NCBI GenBank assembly: GCA_947626475.1
Contig: CANQSK010000009.1
Span: 1-43,338 of the forward strand
Origin: an uncultured Lachnospiraceae bacterium
GTDB lineage: Bacteria > Bacillota > Clostridia > Lachnospirales > Lachnospiraceae
Reading direction: 5' to 3'
Length of the DNA stretch: 43,338 nucleotides
Every line of letters begins with the position of its first letter. The first letter of the stretch is position 1. The notes beneath the pieces were generated by a model. That model saw nothing but the letters and a program-made list of their open reading frames with translations, was not told the origin of the DNA and ran no database searches. Both the position numbers and the translations under genes were made by a program. Positions 31,127 to 38,478 of this stretch are shown here, piece by piece.

Positions 31127-31154
31127 ATAAGGCAGTTGTTGAAAGGCGGAGCCT

Positions 31155-31757
31155 ATGGAGGACAAAAGCTATCACGGTACAGCATATGCCAACCTTACGA
31201 TCATAGCGGTAAATTTCATATATTTTATGTATCTGGAGGCAGTCGGAGACACTCAGGACAGCGAGTTTATGATCCTGCATGGAGCGGTATTTCTTCCTGC
31301 CGTGCTTCGGGGTGAATACTGGAGACTCTTGACGGCTGTGTTCATGCACTTCGGAATTGAGCATATCGTCAATAATATGCTGGTCCTGTACGTGCTGGGA
31401 GAATACCTGGAAAGGGTTTTGGGCAGCGTAAAATATGTGCTTTTTTATCTGATATGCGGAGCGGGGGCGAATGCGGTATCGCTGGCGGTGGGGATGTCCG
31501 CCTCGTCCATGGCGGTGTCTGCCGGAGCTTCAGGAGCGGTCTTCGGTGTGATCGGGGGACTGCTGTACGTGGTTTTGGCAAACCGCGGCCGCCTGGGAGA
31601 TCTGAGCGCGAAACAGCTGGCTGTGATGATTATATTGTCTCTGTACTTCGGCTTTACCAGCAGCGGGGTAGATAATGCGGCTCATGTTGCCGGACTGGTG
31701 CTGGGAATCATTTTTGGCGCTGTGTTTCACAGTTTTTTACGCCGGCGCGGCGATTGA
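31155..31757 (+). CDS. Rhomboid family intramembrane serine protease
   Basis: A 200-residue six-helix protease. The catalytic Ser126 is in SAGASGAVFGVIGG and His177 in DNAAHVAGLVLG; HFGIEHIVNNM carries the conserved His and Asn residues of helix 2 and the Leu-rich L1 loop is present. Rhomboids cut membrane proteins within or near the bilayer. GGCGGAG precedes ATG 31155. It is first in a unit with a HIT protein and an ECF sigma factor, so its substrate might be a membrane signalling protein, though no such partner is encoded here. Confidence 0.93.
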   Translation: MEDKSYHGTAYANLTIIAVNFIYFMYLEAVGDTQDSEFMILHGAVFLPAVLRGEYWRLLTAVFMHFGIEHIVNNMLVLYVLGEYLERVLGSVKYVLFYLICGAGANAVSLAVGMSASSMAVSAGASGAVFGVIGGLLYVVLANRGRLGDLSAKQLAVMIILSLYFGFTSSGVDNAAHVAGLVLGIIFGAVFHSFLRRRGD

Positions 31758-31778
31758 GTGTAAAAGGAGGAAAAGTAG

Positions 31779-32192
31779 ATGAAAGAAGATTGTATTTTCT
31801 GCAGGATTGCAAATGGCCTGATCCCGTCAACCACTCTTTATGAGGATGACGATTTTCGGGTAATACTGGATCTGAATCCGGCGTCGAAGGGACATGCGCT
31901 GATTCTGCCGAAGAGGCACAGTCAGGATCTGTGTTCTCTCGATGATGAGACAGCCGGGAAGGTGCTTCCTCTGGCCGGAAAACTGGGTACAGCCATGGTA
32001 AAAGCCTTAGGCTGCGACGGGTTTAATCTGGTTCAGAACAACGGCGAGGCGGCCGGTCAGACGGTCCTGCATTTTCACATGCATATCATTCCGCGTTACG
32101 CGAACGGGCCGAAGATCGTGGCCTGGAAGCCGGGAACTGTCAGCAAGGAGGAAATGGCTCAGATTGCTGAGGCTGTAAAGGCAGAGTTGTAA
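31779..32192 (+). CDS. HIT family nucleotide-binding protein
   Basis: A 137-residue protein of the HINT branch. DCIFCRIANG at the start holds the usual zinc cysteines, and the histidine triad HFHMHIIPR (His98, His100, His102) is intact. Members hydrolyse nucleoside phosphoramidates and related adenylated compounds. AAGGAGG lies 8 bases before ATG 31779. It sits 21 bases after the rhomboid gene and 13 bases before the sigma factor gene. Confidence 0.93.
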   Translation: MKEDCIFCRIANGLIPSTTLYEDDDFRVILDLNPASKGHALILPKRHSQDLCSLDDETAGKVLPLAGKLGTAMVKALGCDGFNLVQNNGEAAGQTVLHFHMHIIPRYANGPKIVAWKPGTVSKEEMAQIAEAVKAEL

Positions 32193-32205
32193 GGCAGGTA
32201 GTGGA

Positions 32206-32739
32206 ATGCAGCAGGAACAGAGAGAATTGTTGCAGGCATTATATAGGGAACATGTGGAGACGATTCGCTTTGTGGCATTGAGCAAGGGACTTCCGCCGGA
32301 AGAGATTGACGATGTGATTCAGGATACCTTCTGTAATTTTATCGACGCTTATGAGAGGGAGTTTGCTCAATGGAACGAGAAACAGATAAAGTCCGCGCTG
32401 ATGAGGATCCTGTATAACCGGTGCGCGGATTATTACAGGGAAAAGCAGCGGCATCCGGATACCAGCATAGAGAACTGCGCACAGGAAGATGAATACCGGA
32501 TCGTAATGGAAATGATAGCCCCTGACGTTGAAGAACAGGTGGAAAAGAAAGAGTACCTTCTGCGGCTGAGGGAATGTATCTGTATGATGACTCCGGCGAT
32601 AAGGGACGTGGCAGTGCTCTGTCTGATAGAGGAAAGGCCCGTAGAGGAAGCCAGCAGGATTCTGAGGATCAGCGCGGCTACCTGCAGAATGCGGCTGTGC
32701 AGAGCCCGCAGGCGTCTGCTTGAAATGGCGGCGGTCTGA
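32206..32739 (+). CDS. ECF-type RNA polymerase sigma factor
   Basis: A 177-residue sigma-70 family protein with only regions 2 and 4. Region 2 contains EIDDVIQDTFCNF and the DNA-melting helix RILYNRCADYYREKQ. Region 4 is ICMMTPAIRDVAVLCLIEE with the helix-turn-helix VEEASRILRISAATCRMRLCRARRR. Such factors direct transcription of stress or surface genes and are normally held by an anti-sigma factor. None is encoded next to it, and the following gene is murG on the other strand. Its ribosome site (GGCAGG) is weak. Confidence 0.85.
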   Translation: MQQEQRELLQALYREHVETIRFVALSKGLPPEEIDDVIQDTFCNFIDAYEREFAQWNEKQIKSALMRILYNRCADYYREKQRHPDTSIENCAQEDEYRIVMEMIAPDVEEQVEKKEYLLRLRECICMMTPAIRDVAVLCLIEERPVEEASRILRISAATCRMRLCRARRRLLEMAAV

Positions 32740-32748
32740 GGGCTTAAG

Positions 32749-32780
32749 AAGAAAAACGGCGGGGAGTTACGACTCCGCCG
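32749..32780 (-). terminator. Terminator of murG
   Basis: On the minus strand CGGCGGAGT (32772-32780) pairs with ACTCCCCGCCG (32757-32767), with a two-base bulge, followed by TTTTTCTTCTT. It overlaps the murG stop. The same hairpin lacks a U-run for the sigma gene on the plus strand. Confidence 0.7.
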
Positions 32781-33837
32781 CGCATTCTTCAATCAGTGAG
32801 ACGATGGTTTCAATCGCGTTGTTCAGATGGCTTTTTTCCATATGATGAATAAATTCATCACGTCTGGCATAGGTGTCGGAGACAGCCTGATAGAGGGTTT
32901 CGTCGGTCAGGTTCTCTTCCTCCAGTACGGTGCTGAAGCCTTGTTTGGCAAAGGAAGCGGCGTTGAGGAGCTGGTCGCCCCGGCTGGCGGACGCGGACAG
33001 AGGAATTAGTACATTGGGTTTGCGCAGAGCCAGTATTTCGCAGATGGAATTGGCGCCGGCCCTGGATATGATCAGATCGGCGGCGGCGAACAGATGACGA
33101 AGGGGATCGTCCACGTACTCATATTGGACGTAGCCTTTGGTATCTGCAAGGGTTTCATCCAGATGCCCTTTTCCGCAGATGTGAATGATCTGATATTCTT
33201 CCAGAAGCCTGGGCAGAAGGCTTCTCACCGCCTGGTTAAGGGCTACAGAGCCCAGGCTTCCGCCGATCACCAGGATTACCGGTTTGCCGGCTGACAGATG
33301 AGCGTATTGAAGGCCTGCCGTTTTGTCTCCCTGGAGCAGCTCCCGGCGGATAGGAGAACCGGTCAGGACAGCCTTTTCCTGCGGGAGATAACTAAGGGTT
33401 TCAGGGAAATTGCAGCAGACCTTTCTGGCGGAAGGAATACACAGTTTATTTGCCAGTCCGGGAGTCATGTCGGACTCGTGGATAATGGCGGGGATGCGGT
33501 AATGCCTGGCGGCCAGGACGACAGGTACGGCGACAAAGCCGCCCTTGGAAAACACCACGTCCGGTTTGTATGTTTTCAGCAGCTTTAAGGCTTCCGCGTA
33601 GCCTTTTATCACGCGGAAAGGATCAGTGAAATTCTTCAGGTCGAAATACCTGCGGAGTTTCCCGGAAGATATGCCGTCGTAAGGAAGTCCGGCATTTTCA
33701 ATCAGTTTTTTTTCTATACCCTGGTAGGAGCCGATATAACGGATCTCGTATCCCCGTTCCTGCAGGGAAGGTATTAGGGCCAGATTCGGCGTTACGTGTC
33801 CGGCAGTGCCGCCGCCGGTCAGGACGATTTTTTTCAT
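32767..33837 (-). CDS. murG: UDP-GlcNAc:undecaprenyl-PP-MurNAc-pentapeptide GlcNAc transferase
   Basis: A 356-residue GT28 enzyme that adds N-acetylglucosamine to lipid I to form lipid II on the inner face of the membrane. The N-terminal glycine-rich loop is TGGGTAGHVTPNLAL, with FSKGGFVAVP following. The C-terminal domain has VIGGSLGSVALN and the nucleotide-sugar signature AADLIISRAGANSICEIL. GGAGG lies 9 bases before ATG 33837. Here murG is isolated, not in the usual mur/fts cluster. Confidence 0.95.
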   Translation of the reverse strand: MKKIVLTGGGTAGHVTPNLALIPSLQERGYEIRYIGSYQGIEKKLIENAGLPYDGISSGKLRRYFDLKNFTDPFRVIKGYAEALKLLKTYKPDVVFSKGGFVAVPVVLAARHYRIPAIIHESDMTPGLANKLCIPSARKVCCNFPETLSYLPQEKAVLTGSPIRRELLQGDKTAGLQYAHLSAGKPVILVIGGSLGSVALNQAVRSLLPRLLEEYQIIHICGKGHLDETLADTKGYVQYEYVDDPLRHLFAAADLIISRAGANSICEILALRKPNVLIPLSASASRGDQLLNAASFAKQGFSTVLEEENLTDETLYQAVSDTYARRDEFIHHMEKSHLNNAIETIVSLIEECAAES

Positions 33838-33859
33838 GATGTTTGCCTCCGGTATTGCG

Positions 33860-33888
33860 TTGTCTGTCTATTATTATATTACTATACT
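33860..33888 (+). promoter_or_regulatory. Promoter of the 71-residue protein gene
   Basis: TTGTCT (33860-33865), a 17-base spacer and TATACT (33883-33888) face right, about 62 bases before GTG 33950. Confidence 0.55.
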
Positions 33889-33911
33889 AAGCAAACAACC
33901 TGAAAAGTCAA
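33881..33911 (-). promoter_or_regulatory. Possible murG promoter
   Basis: On the minus strand TTGACT (33906-33911) and TATAGT (33881-33886) are separated by 19 bases, longer than ideal. It overlaps the opposing promoter, so the two would compete. Confidence 0.35.
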
Positions 33912-33949
33912 CCCTAAAACCAGGGAAATCGCAGTAAAGAGGTAAAATA

Positions 33950-34165
33950 GTGGGGAAAGACGACAGGATTTACCAGGGCAGTGATGATGTGGAATCAAGT
34001 TTAACGGAAGCGTTCGGGTATAGTGACGACCAGCTGGCCGATGAGTATGACCGCGCGGAGTCCGCCGGGAGGCCTGCTCATATGCCTCCGGCCCCGAAAT
34101 GGGAATTTGAGAAGATTCTGGAAAGAGTAAAAAAGAAAACCGATGCGCCGGAAAGCCGGGAATGA
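33950..34165 (+). CDS. Small acidic hypothetical protein
   Basis: A 71-residue protein starting at GTG 33950, with AGAGGT 8 bases upstream and a promoter of its own. The first half is very acidic (DDVESSLTEAFGYSDDQL), the middle is Pro-rich (PAHMPPAPKWEFEKI), and the end is basic. No signal peptide, helix or cysteine is present. I do not recognise a family. Its 3' end also forms one arm of the nagB terminator. Confidence 0.65.
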   Translation: MGKDDRIYQGSDDVESSLTEAFGYSDDQLADEYDRAESAGRPAHMPPAPKWEFEKILERVKKKTDAPESRE

Positions 34166-34184
34166 AGGCCGGTACCGGCGCATC
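34130..34184 (-). terminator. Terminator of nagB
   Basis: GATGCGCCGG (34142-34151) and CCGGCGCATC (34175-34184) form a perfect 10-bp stem with a 23-base loop. On the minus strand it is followed by GGTTTTCTTTTTT. It lies mostly inside the end of the 71-residue ORF. Confidence 0.75.
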
Positions 34185-34195
34185 AGGTCAGGTGT

Positions 34196-34927
34196 TTACA
34201 GGTTCATCTCAGACAGGGCCGGATTGTCTGCTATGACGGTCACGTCCGGGTGAAGCTGAAGAACGGAAGCGGGAACCCGCGGGGTGACGGGACCGCAAAG
34301 AGCGGCATTCAGGATGTGTGCCTTGGCCTCACCGTTGACCAGAAGCAGGATTTTCCTGGCCTTCATGATGGTTCCGATTCCCATGGTGTAGGCCTGCTTC
34401 GGCACAGCCTCCGCGCTTGCGAAGAACCGTTTGTTGGCCTCGATGGTGCTCTGAGTCAGATCTACGCAGTGGGTGTTCACCGGGAATGCGTCCGCCGGTT
34501 CATTGAAGCCGATGTGGCCGTTGTGCCCCAGTCCCAGAACCTGAAGGTCCACGCCGCCCAGCCGGCAGAGAATCTGCTCATAGCGGGCGCACTCCGCGTC
34601 CGCGTCCGGGTTTGTGCCGTCCGGGATATGGGTGTTGGCGGGATTGATGTTTACATGGCGGAACAGTTTGTCCATCATGAAGAAATAGTAACTGTTCGGA
34701 TTTTCTTTGGAGATTCCCCGGTATTCGTCAAGATTGGCGGATTTTACCTGGGAAAAGTCCAGACTGCCGGATTGGTGCTTTTCAATCAGGCATTCATAAG
34801 TGCCTACGGGGGTAGAGCCTGTGGCCAGTCCGAGTACGCAGGCCGGTTTCATAAGAATCTGCGCGGCTATCATGTCGGCTGCCTTTCGGCTCAGTTCATT
34901 GTAATCAGATGTTCGGTATATTCTCAT
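34196..34927 (-). CDS. nagB: Glucosamine-6-phosphate deaminase
   Basis: A 243-residue enzyme that turns glucosamine-6-phosphate into fructose-6-phosphate and ammonia, the last step of amino-sugar breakdown. Family motifs are GLATGSTPVGTYE, SANLDEYRGI, GLGHNGHIGFNEP and the closing LQLHPDVTVIAD. ATG 34927 is preferred because AGGG lies 6 bases before it; the ATG at 34933 touches that site. nagA is not adjacent. A minus-strand promoter stands upstream. Confidence 0.94.
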   Translation of the reverse strand: MRIYRTSDYNELSRKAADMIAAQILMKPACVLGLATGSTPVGTYECLIEKHQSGSLDFSQVKSANLDEYRGISKENPNSYYFFMMDKLFRHVNINPANTHIPDGTNPDADAECARYEQILCRLGGVDLQVLGLGHNGHIGFNEPADAFPVNTHCVDLTQSTIEANKRFFASAEAVPKQAYTMGIGTIMKARKILLLVNGEAKAHILNAALCGPVTPRVPASVLQLHPDVTVIADNPALSEMNL

Positions 34928-34968
34928 AGTCATCCCTCGTTCTGAAACCGATAAATAGTTACATATTT

Positions 34969-34997
34969 AACATATCATTTTTGAGTCATACTTTCAA
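34969..34997 (-). promoter_or_regulatory. Probable nagB promoter
   Basis: On the minus strand TTGAAA (34992-34997), a 17-base spacer and TATGTT (34969-34974) stand about 40 bases before ATG 34927. It overlaps a plus-strand candidate promoter. Confidence 0.45.
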
Positions 34998-35015
34998 GGG
35001 CAACCCGCATAGAAT
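34986..35015 (+). promoter_or_regulatory. Candidate sigma-E (mother-cell) type promoter
   Basis: TCATACT (34986-34992), a 15-base spacer and CATAGAAT (35008-35015) match the Bacillus sigma-E consensus KMATATT / CATACAHT with one mismatch in each box. No good housekeeping promoter is seen for the gene that starts at 35037. The leader would be only ~15 bases, enough for its AGAGGGGTGG ribosome site. Confidence 0.4.
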
Positions 35016-35036
35016 GTAAATCAGAGGGGTGGTAAT

Positions 35037-36263
35037 ATGACTAATTATCGGCGTTTAATCTCTTACATATATGCGTATGAGGGAAATGTAAAAGGCAGAA
35101 ATGTAGGATTTGCCAAGCTGGAGGCCAGAGGCGGCCAGTGCAAGATCCAGGTAAGCGTGCGGAACATTTATGTCGGAGGGCAGGATACCGGTGTGTACCT
35201 GCTTACTGAAAAAGACGAGATTTTTCTGGGAAAAATGTTTGTCCGGGGAGGCTGCGGAGAGTTCCGAACAGCAGTTTCTTTCGATAACATAGCCGGTTTG
35301 GGACAGTCCATGGAGCAGTGCTACGGACTGACGATCCACGGAGTGGCTGATGCTTGGCGCGCTTACACTACGATCTGGGAAGACGCGGTTGCTCACGCGG
35401 CCGAAGTGGATCTGAGCGAGGCAACGGCTGAGAAAGCGCGGGAAAGGGAGTTGGAGCAGATTCCCGGCAGCCAGATTACGGACCGGGATTTGAAAAGGGC
35501 CGAGGCGGAACACAGGGATTCAGTATCAGACCTTATTGAGAAGGAGATTGACAGTCAGAGCCGGAACGAACTGCCGCTTCCGCCGGTAAAGGCGGAACCG
35601 GCTGCTGCAGAGCAGCCTGCGGAGAAGCAGGCGGCAATGGAACCGCTTAAAGCGGAACCGGCTGCTGCAAAGTCGCCCGAAGCGGAAACGAAATCGCCAG
35701 TAAAGAAATCGCCTGTGGCAGAGTCACCTGCGGCAGAACCGGAATCACCTGCGGCAGAACCGGCTGCAGAGGAGCCGCTGCCTCCAGATTCGCAGTGGCA
35801 TGGCATTCCTCCCTTCCAGGCAGATGACACTGCAAAGGCCCCGGCAAAGGAGCCGGCACAGGAGCAGGAAAAAACCGTCAGCGAGGCGCAGAAGCTCTGG
35901 GAGCATTTCCAGCGCCATTATCCGAAGATTCAGGCGTTTGATTACAGCGGAACCTGTGAGATCCTGATAATCAAGCCTCAGGATATCGGTCTGCTGCCCA
36001 GGGAAATGTGGAACTATGGCAATAACAGTTTCCTTCTTCACGGTTACTATAACCACCGTTATCTGATTCTGGCCCGTCTTGCGGCCGAAGACTCTGGAAA
36101 GAGCGGGGAACGGTTCCTGCTGGGGGTTCCGGGCCATTATTACAATAATGAGAAGTACATGGCCTCCATGTTTGGGTTCCCCAATTTTGTATTGTCAAAA
36201 ATGCAGCCGGCTAATGACGGCCGGTTTGGATACTGGTACACGGATGTCTGCCTGGAGACGTGA
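35037..36263 (+). CDS. Lachnospiraceae-type protein with low-complexity linker (possible DUF6128)
   Basis: A 408-residue protein in three parts. Residues 1-110 are a beta-rich domain (RLISYIYAYEGNVKGRNVGF, VYLLTEKDEIFLGKMFV). Residues ~130-280 are a disordered Ala/Pro/Glu/Lys linker with repeats such as KAEPAAA and ESPAAEP. Residues ~285-408 form a second domain (LWEHFQRHYPKIQAFD, NNSFLLHGYYNHRYLIL, RFLLGVPGHYYNNEKYMASM, FGYWYTDVCLE). It resembles proteins I know as DUF6128, found in Lachnospiraceae, but that label comes from memory. The linker and repeated Pro/Ala units recall spore-coat or surface proteins; no signal peptide exists. Function is unknown. Confidence 0.75.
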   Translation: MTNYRRLISYIYAYEGNVKGRNVGFAKLEARGGQCKIQVSVRNIYVGGQDTGVYLLTEKDEIFLGKMFVRGGCGEFRTAVSFDNIAGLGQSMEQCYGLTIHGVADAWRAYTTIWEDAVAHAAEVDLSEATAEKARERELEQIPGSQITDRDLKRAEAEHRDSVSDLIEKEIDSQSRNELPLPPVKAEPAAAEQPAEKQAAMEPLKAEPAAAKSPEAETKSPVKKSPVAESPAAEPESPAAEPAAEEPLPPDSQWHGIPPFQADDTAKAPAKEPAQEQEKTVSEAQKLWEHFQRHYPKIQAFDYSGTCEILIIKPQDIGLLPREMWNYGNNSFLLHGYYNHRYLILARLAAEDSGKSGERFLLGVPGHYYNNEKYMASMFGFPNFVLSKMQPANDGRFGYWYTDVCLET

Positions 36264-36275
36264 TCTTCAGGCAGA
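36247..36275. terminator. Weak hairpin between convergent genes
   Basis: TCTGCCTG (36247-36254) and CAGGCAGA (36268-36275) form a perfect 8-bp stem across the stop of the upstream gene. No T-run follows on either strand, so it would at best be a weak or factor-assisted terminator. Confidence 0.35.
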
Positions 36276-36280
36276 TTCTG

Positions 36281-36982
36281 TCAGTAGTCGACGCCACGGA
36301 TTTCCGTTCGGGGAATGCAGGGACGCAGGATGGCCGCAAATTCCAGAAGCTCCGCCCGGGAATAGGAGGAGAAACCGCTTTTGAGGACCTTTCCGGAATC
36401 TACAAAGCCCTGCAGGAAATACTGGCTGCATCCCTTCAGCCATTGTGCGATATCGGTAAAATCGCTGGTAGTGTGAATACCTTTTACCACAGTAGTCCGA
36501 AATTCGTAGGGCGTCTGCCCACTCATCAGAAAATCTGCGCTTTCTTTGATCGGTTCTAAGGACAAGTCCGGAATACCGCAGGTCCGTCCGTACTGCGCCC
36601 GGCCGGATTTGATATCCATGGCCACATAGTCCGCCAGCTTTTTTTCACAAAGATTTTTCAGAACCTGAGGCCGGTAACCGTTGGTATCCAGCTTGACCGC
36701 GTATCCGAGTTTTTTTATCTGACGCATCAGATCTTCCAGCTCCTCCGGGTGCAGGGTGGGCTCGCCTCCGGTGATGCAGACTCCCTCTAAAACCATGGAA
36801 CGTTTTTTGAGAAAAGCCAGCAGCTCCTCTGCCGTCATCAGCTCCTCTGCCTCCCGCTCGGTCAGCAGATCGGAGTTGTGGCAGAAGGGACAGCGGAAAT
36901 TGCAGCCGCCGAGAAATACCGTCGCCGCTACCTTTCCGGGAAAATCCAGAAGAGTCGTTTTTTGAAGACCACATATTTTCAT
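36281..36982 (-). CDS. Anaerobic ribonucleotide reductase activating protein (radical SAM)
   Basis: A 233-residue radical SAM activase of the NrdG2 type. The cluster-binding Cys27-x3-Cys31-x2-Cys34 is in GGCNFRCPFCHN, and ITGGEPTLHPEEL is the SAM-binding GGE motif. Such enzymes place a glycyl radical on class III ribonucleotide reductase, or sometimes on another glycyl radical enzyme. No nrdD is in the window, so the partner is unknown. ATG 36982 is chosen because GGAGG lies 8 bases upstream; the longer in-frame start at 37033 would sit in the promoter. Confidence 0.87.
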   Translation of the reverse strand: MKICGLQKTTLLDFPGKVAATVFLGGCNFRCPFCHNSDLLTEREAEELMTAEELLAFLKKRSMVLEGVCITGGEPTLHPEELEDLMRQIKKLGYAVKLDTNGYRPQVLKNLCEKKLADYVAMDIKSGRAQYGRTCGIPDLSLEPIKESADFLMSGQTPYEFRTTVVKGIHTTSDFTDIAQWLKGCSQYFLQGFVDSGKVLKSGFSSYSRAELLEFAAILRPCIPRTEIRGVDY

Positions 36983-37021
36983 AAAGAAATCCTCCTGATC
37001 CGCAAAGCCGGTAGTTCTTTC

Positions 37022-37050
37022 AGTATAGCACACCTTTGCCGCTTTTTCCA
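37022..37050 (-). promoter_or_regulatory. Promoter of the radical SAM activase
   Basis: On the minus strand TGGAAA (37045-37050), a 17-base spacer ending TGC and TATACT (37022-37027) form an extended -10 promoter. It abuts the trkA promoter: the two -35 boxes are one base apart. Confidence 0.6.
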
Positions 37051-37051
37051 G

Positions 37052-37080
37052 TTGAGGAAAACGGAATACAGTGTTATAAT
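37052..37080 (+). promoter_or_regulatory. Promoter of trkA-trkH
   Basis: TTGAGG (37052-37057), a 17-base spacer ending TGT and a perfect TATAAT (37075-37080) lie 30 bases before the trkA start. Confidence 0.75.
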
Positions 37081-37110
37081 AAGTGCATTATAGAATGTTC
37101 GGGGGATACT

Positions 37111-38475
37111 ATGAGAATCATTATTATCGGATGCGGAAAGGTAGGCCGGGCCCTGGCGCGGCAGCTGAGCGCTGAGAACCACGATATTGTAATAGTGGAT
37201 ACTCAGGCCAGGAAGCTGCAGGAGTTCAATGAAGACGTAGACGCGATCTGTCTGACCGGCAACGGCGCCAGCATCGGAGTCCAGCAGGAGGCCGGGATCG
37301 AGACGACGGACGTGCTGATCGCGGTTACAGGCTCTGATGAGCTGAATCTGCTGTGCTGCCTGGTGGCGCGCAAGGTCAGCCAGTGTCATACCATCGCCCG
37401 GGTGCGAAACCCTGTATATCAGCGGGATATCAGTTTTATCAAAGAGCGGATGGGAATCTCCATGATCATCAACCCGGAGTACAATACGGCCATAGAGATT
37501 GCCAGGCTTCTCCGCTTTCCGTCGGCGCTTCAGATTGACAATTTTGCCGGCGGCAATGTGCGTATTATTAAATTTAAGGTGCTGCCGGAATTTAAGATAG
37601 ACGGCGTGAAGATTATGGATCTGCCGAAGCGTTTTCCGTCCAAGGTGCTGATCTGCGCCGTGGAGCGCGACGACATGATCGCCATTCCGTCCGGTAATTT
37701 TATGCTGAAGAACGGCGATCTGGTGTCCATTGTGGGGGCGCCGGAGGACTGCGCCACCTTCTTCCATCAGCTGGGTCTGTCCACACAGCCTGTGAAAAAC
37801 GCCCTGATTGTAGGCGGAGGAACCGTCGGATATTATCTGGCAGACAAGCTTCTGGAATACAAGATGAACGTGCGGATCATAGAGAAGGATCAGAGCCGCT
37901 GCGAGACCCTGTGTGAACTTTTGCCGGGAGCGTCAATTATCCATGGAGAAGGCTCTGATAAGAAGGTACTTCTCCAGTCCGGCATCACAGCCGCGGAGGC
38001 GGTTATTTCTCTTACCAGCATGGACGAGGAGAATATTTTCCTGTCCCAGTATCTGAAGGAAAGAACCAATGCCAAGCTGGTGACGAAGGTTACCCGTATC
38101 GCTTTTGACAGCATTATCCAGAAGCTGGATATCGGAAGCGTGGTGTATCCCAAATACATCACGGCGGACAGTATTCTTCAGTATGTCCGGGCGCTTCAGA
38201 ATTCCGTAGGCAACAGCGTGCAGACCCTGTGCCATATTCTGAACAACCGGGCGGAGGCGCTGGAGTTCTCTGTAAAGAGCAGCAGCCGGGTGCTGAACGT
38301 TCCTCTGTATCAGCTTCAGCTGAAGAAGAACCTGCTGGTCTGCAGCATCAACCGGGGCGGAAAGATCATTATTCCCAAAGGTCAGGACACGATCCAGGCG
38401 GGAGACACGGTAATTATTGTTACGACGCAGAAAGCGCTTCAGGATATTGATGGTATTCTGGCAAGGCAGGGGTAA
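37111..38475 (+). CDS. trkA: Trk potassium uptake regulator TrkA
   Basis: A 454-residue cytoplasmic gating subunit of the Trk potassium transporter. It has two RCK units: each opens with a Rossmann NAD-binding fold (IIIIGCGKVGRALARQL at residue 2; ALIVGGGTVGYYLADKL near residue 230) and ends with a TrkA-C domain (IMDLPKRFPSKVLICAVERD; VLNVPLYQLQLKKNLLVCSI). Nucleotide binding controls potassium flow through TrkH, encoded 3 bases downstream. ATG 37111 with GGGGGAT upstream is the start; the open frame further left overlaps the promoter. Confidence 0.95.
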   Translation: MRIIIIGCGKVGRALARQLSAENHDIVIVDTQARKLQEFNEDVDAICLTGNGASIGVQQEAGIETTDVLIAVTGSDELNLLCCLVARKVSQCHTIARVRNPVYQRDISFIKERMGISMIINPEYNTAIEIARLLRFPSALQIDNFAGGNVRIIKFKVLPEFKIDGVKIMDLPKRFPSKVLICAVERDDMIAIPSGNFMLKNGDLVSIVGAPEDCATFFHQLGLSTQPVKNALIVGGGTVGYYLADKLLEYKMNVRIIEKDQSRCETLCELLPGASIIHGEGSDKKVLLQSGITAAEAVISLTSMDEENIFLSQYLKERTNAKLVTKVTRIAFDSIIQKLDIGSVVYPKYITADSILQYVRALQNSVGNSVQTLCHILNNRAEALEFSVKSSSRVLNVPLYQLQLKKNLLVCSINRGGKIIIPKGQDTIQAGDTVIIVTTQKALQDIDGILARQG

Positions 38476-38478
38476 GCT

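Noticed and set aside
35580-35780. Short GC-rich repeats as a possible CRISPR or regulatory array
   Set aside because: The repeats are in-frame Ala/Pro/Glu codons of the low-complexity linker, with irregular spacing and no spacers.
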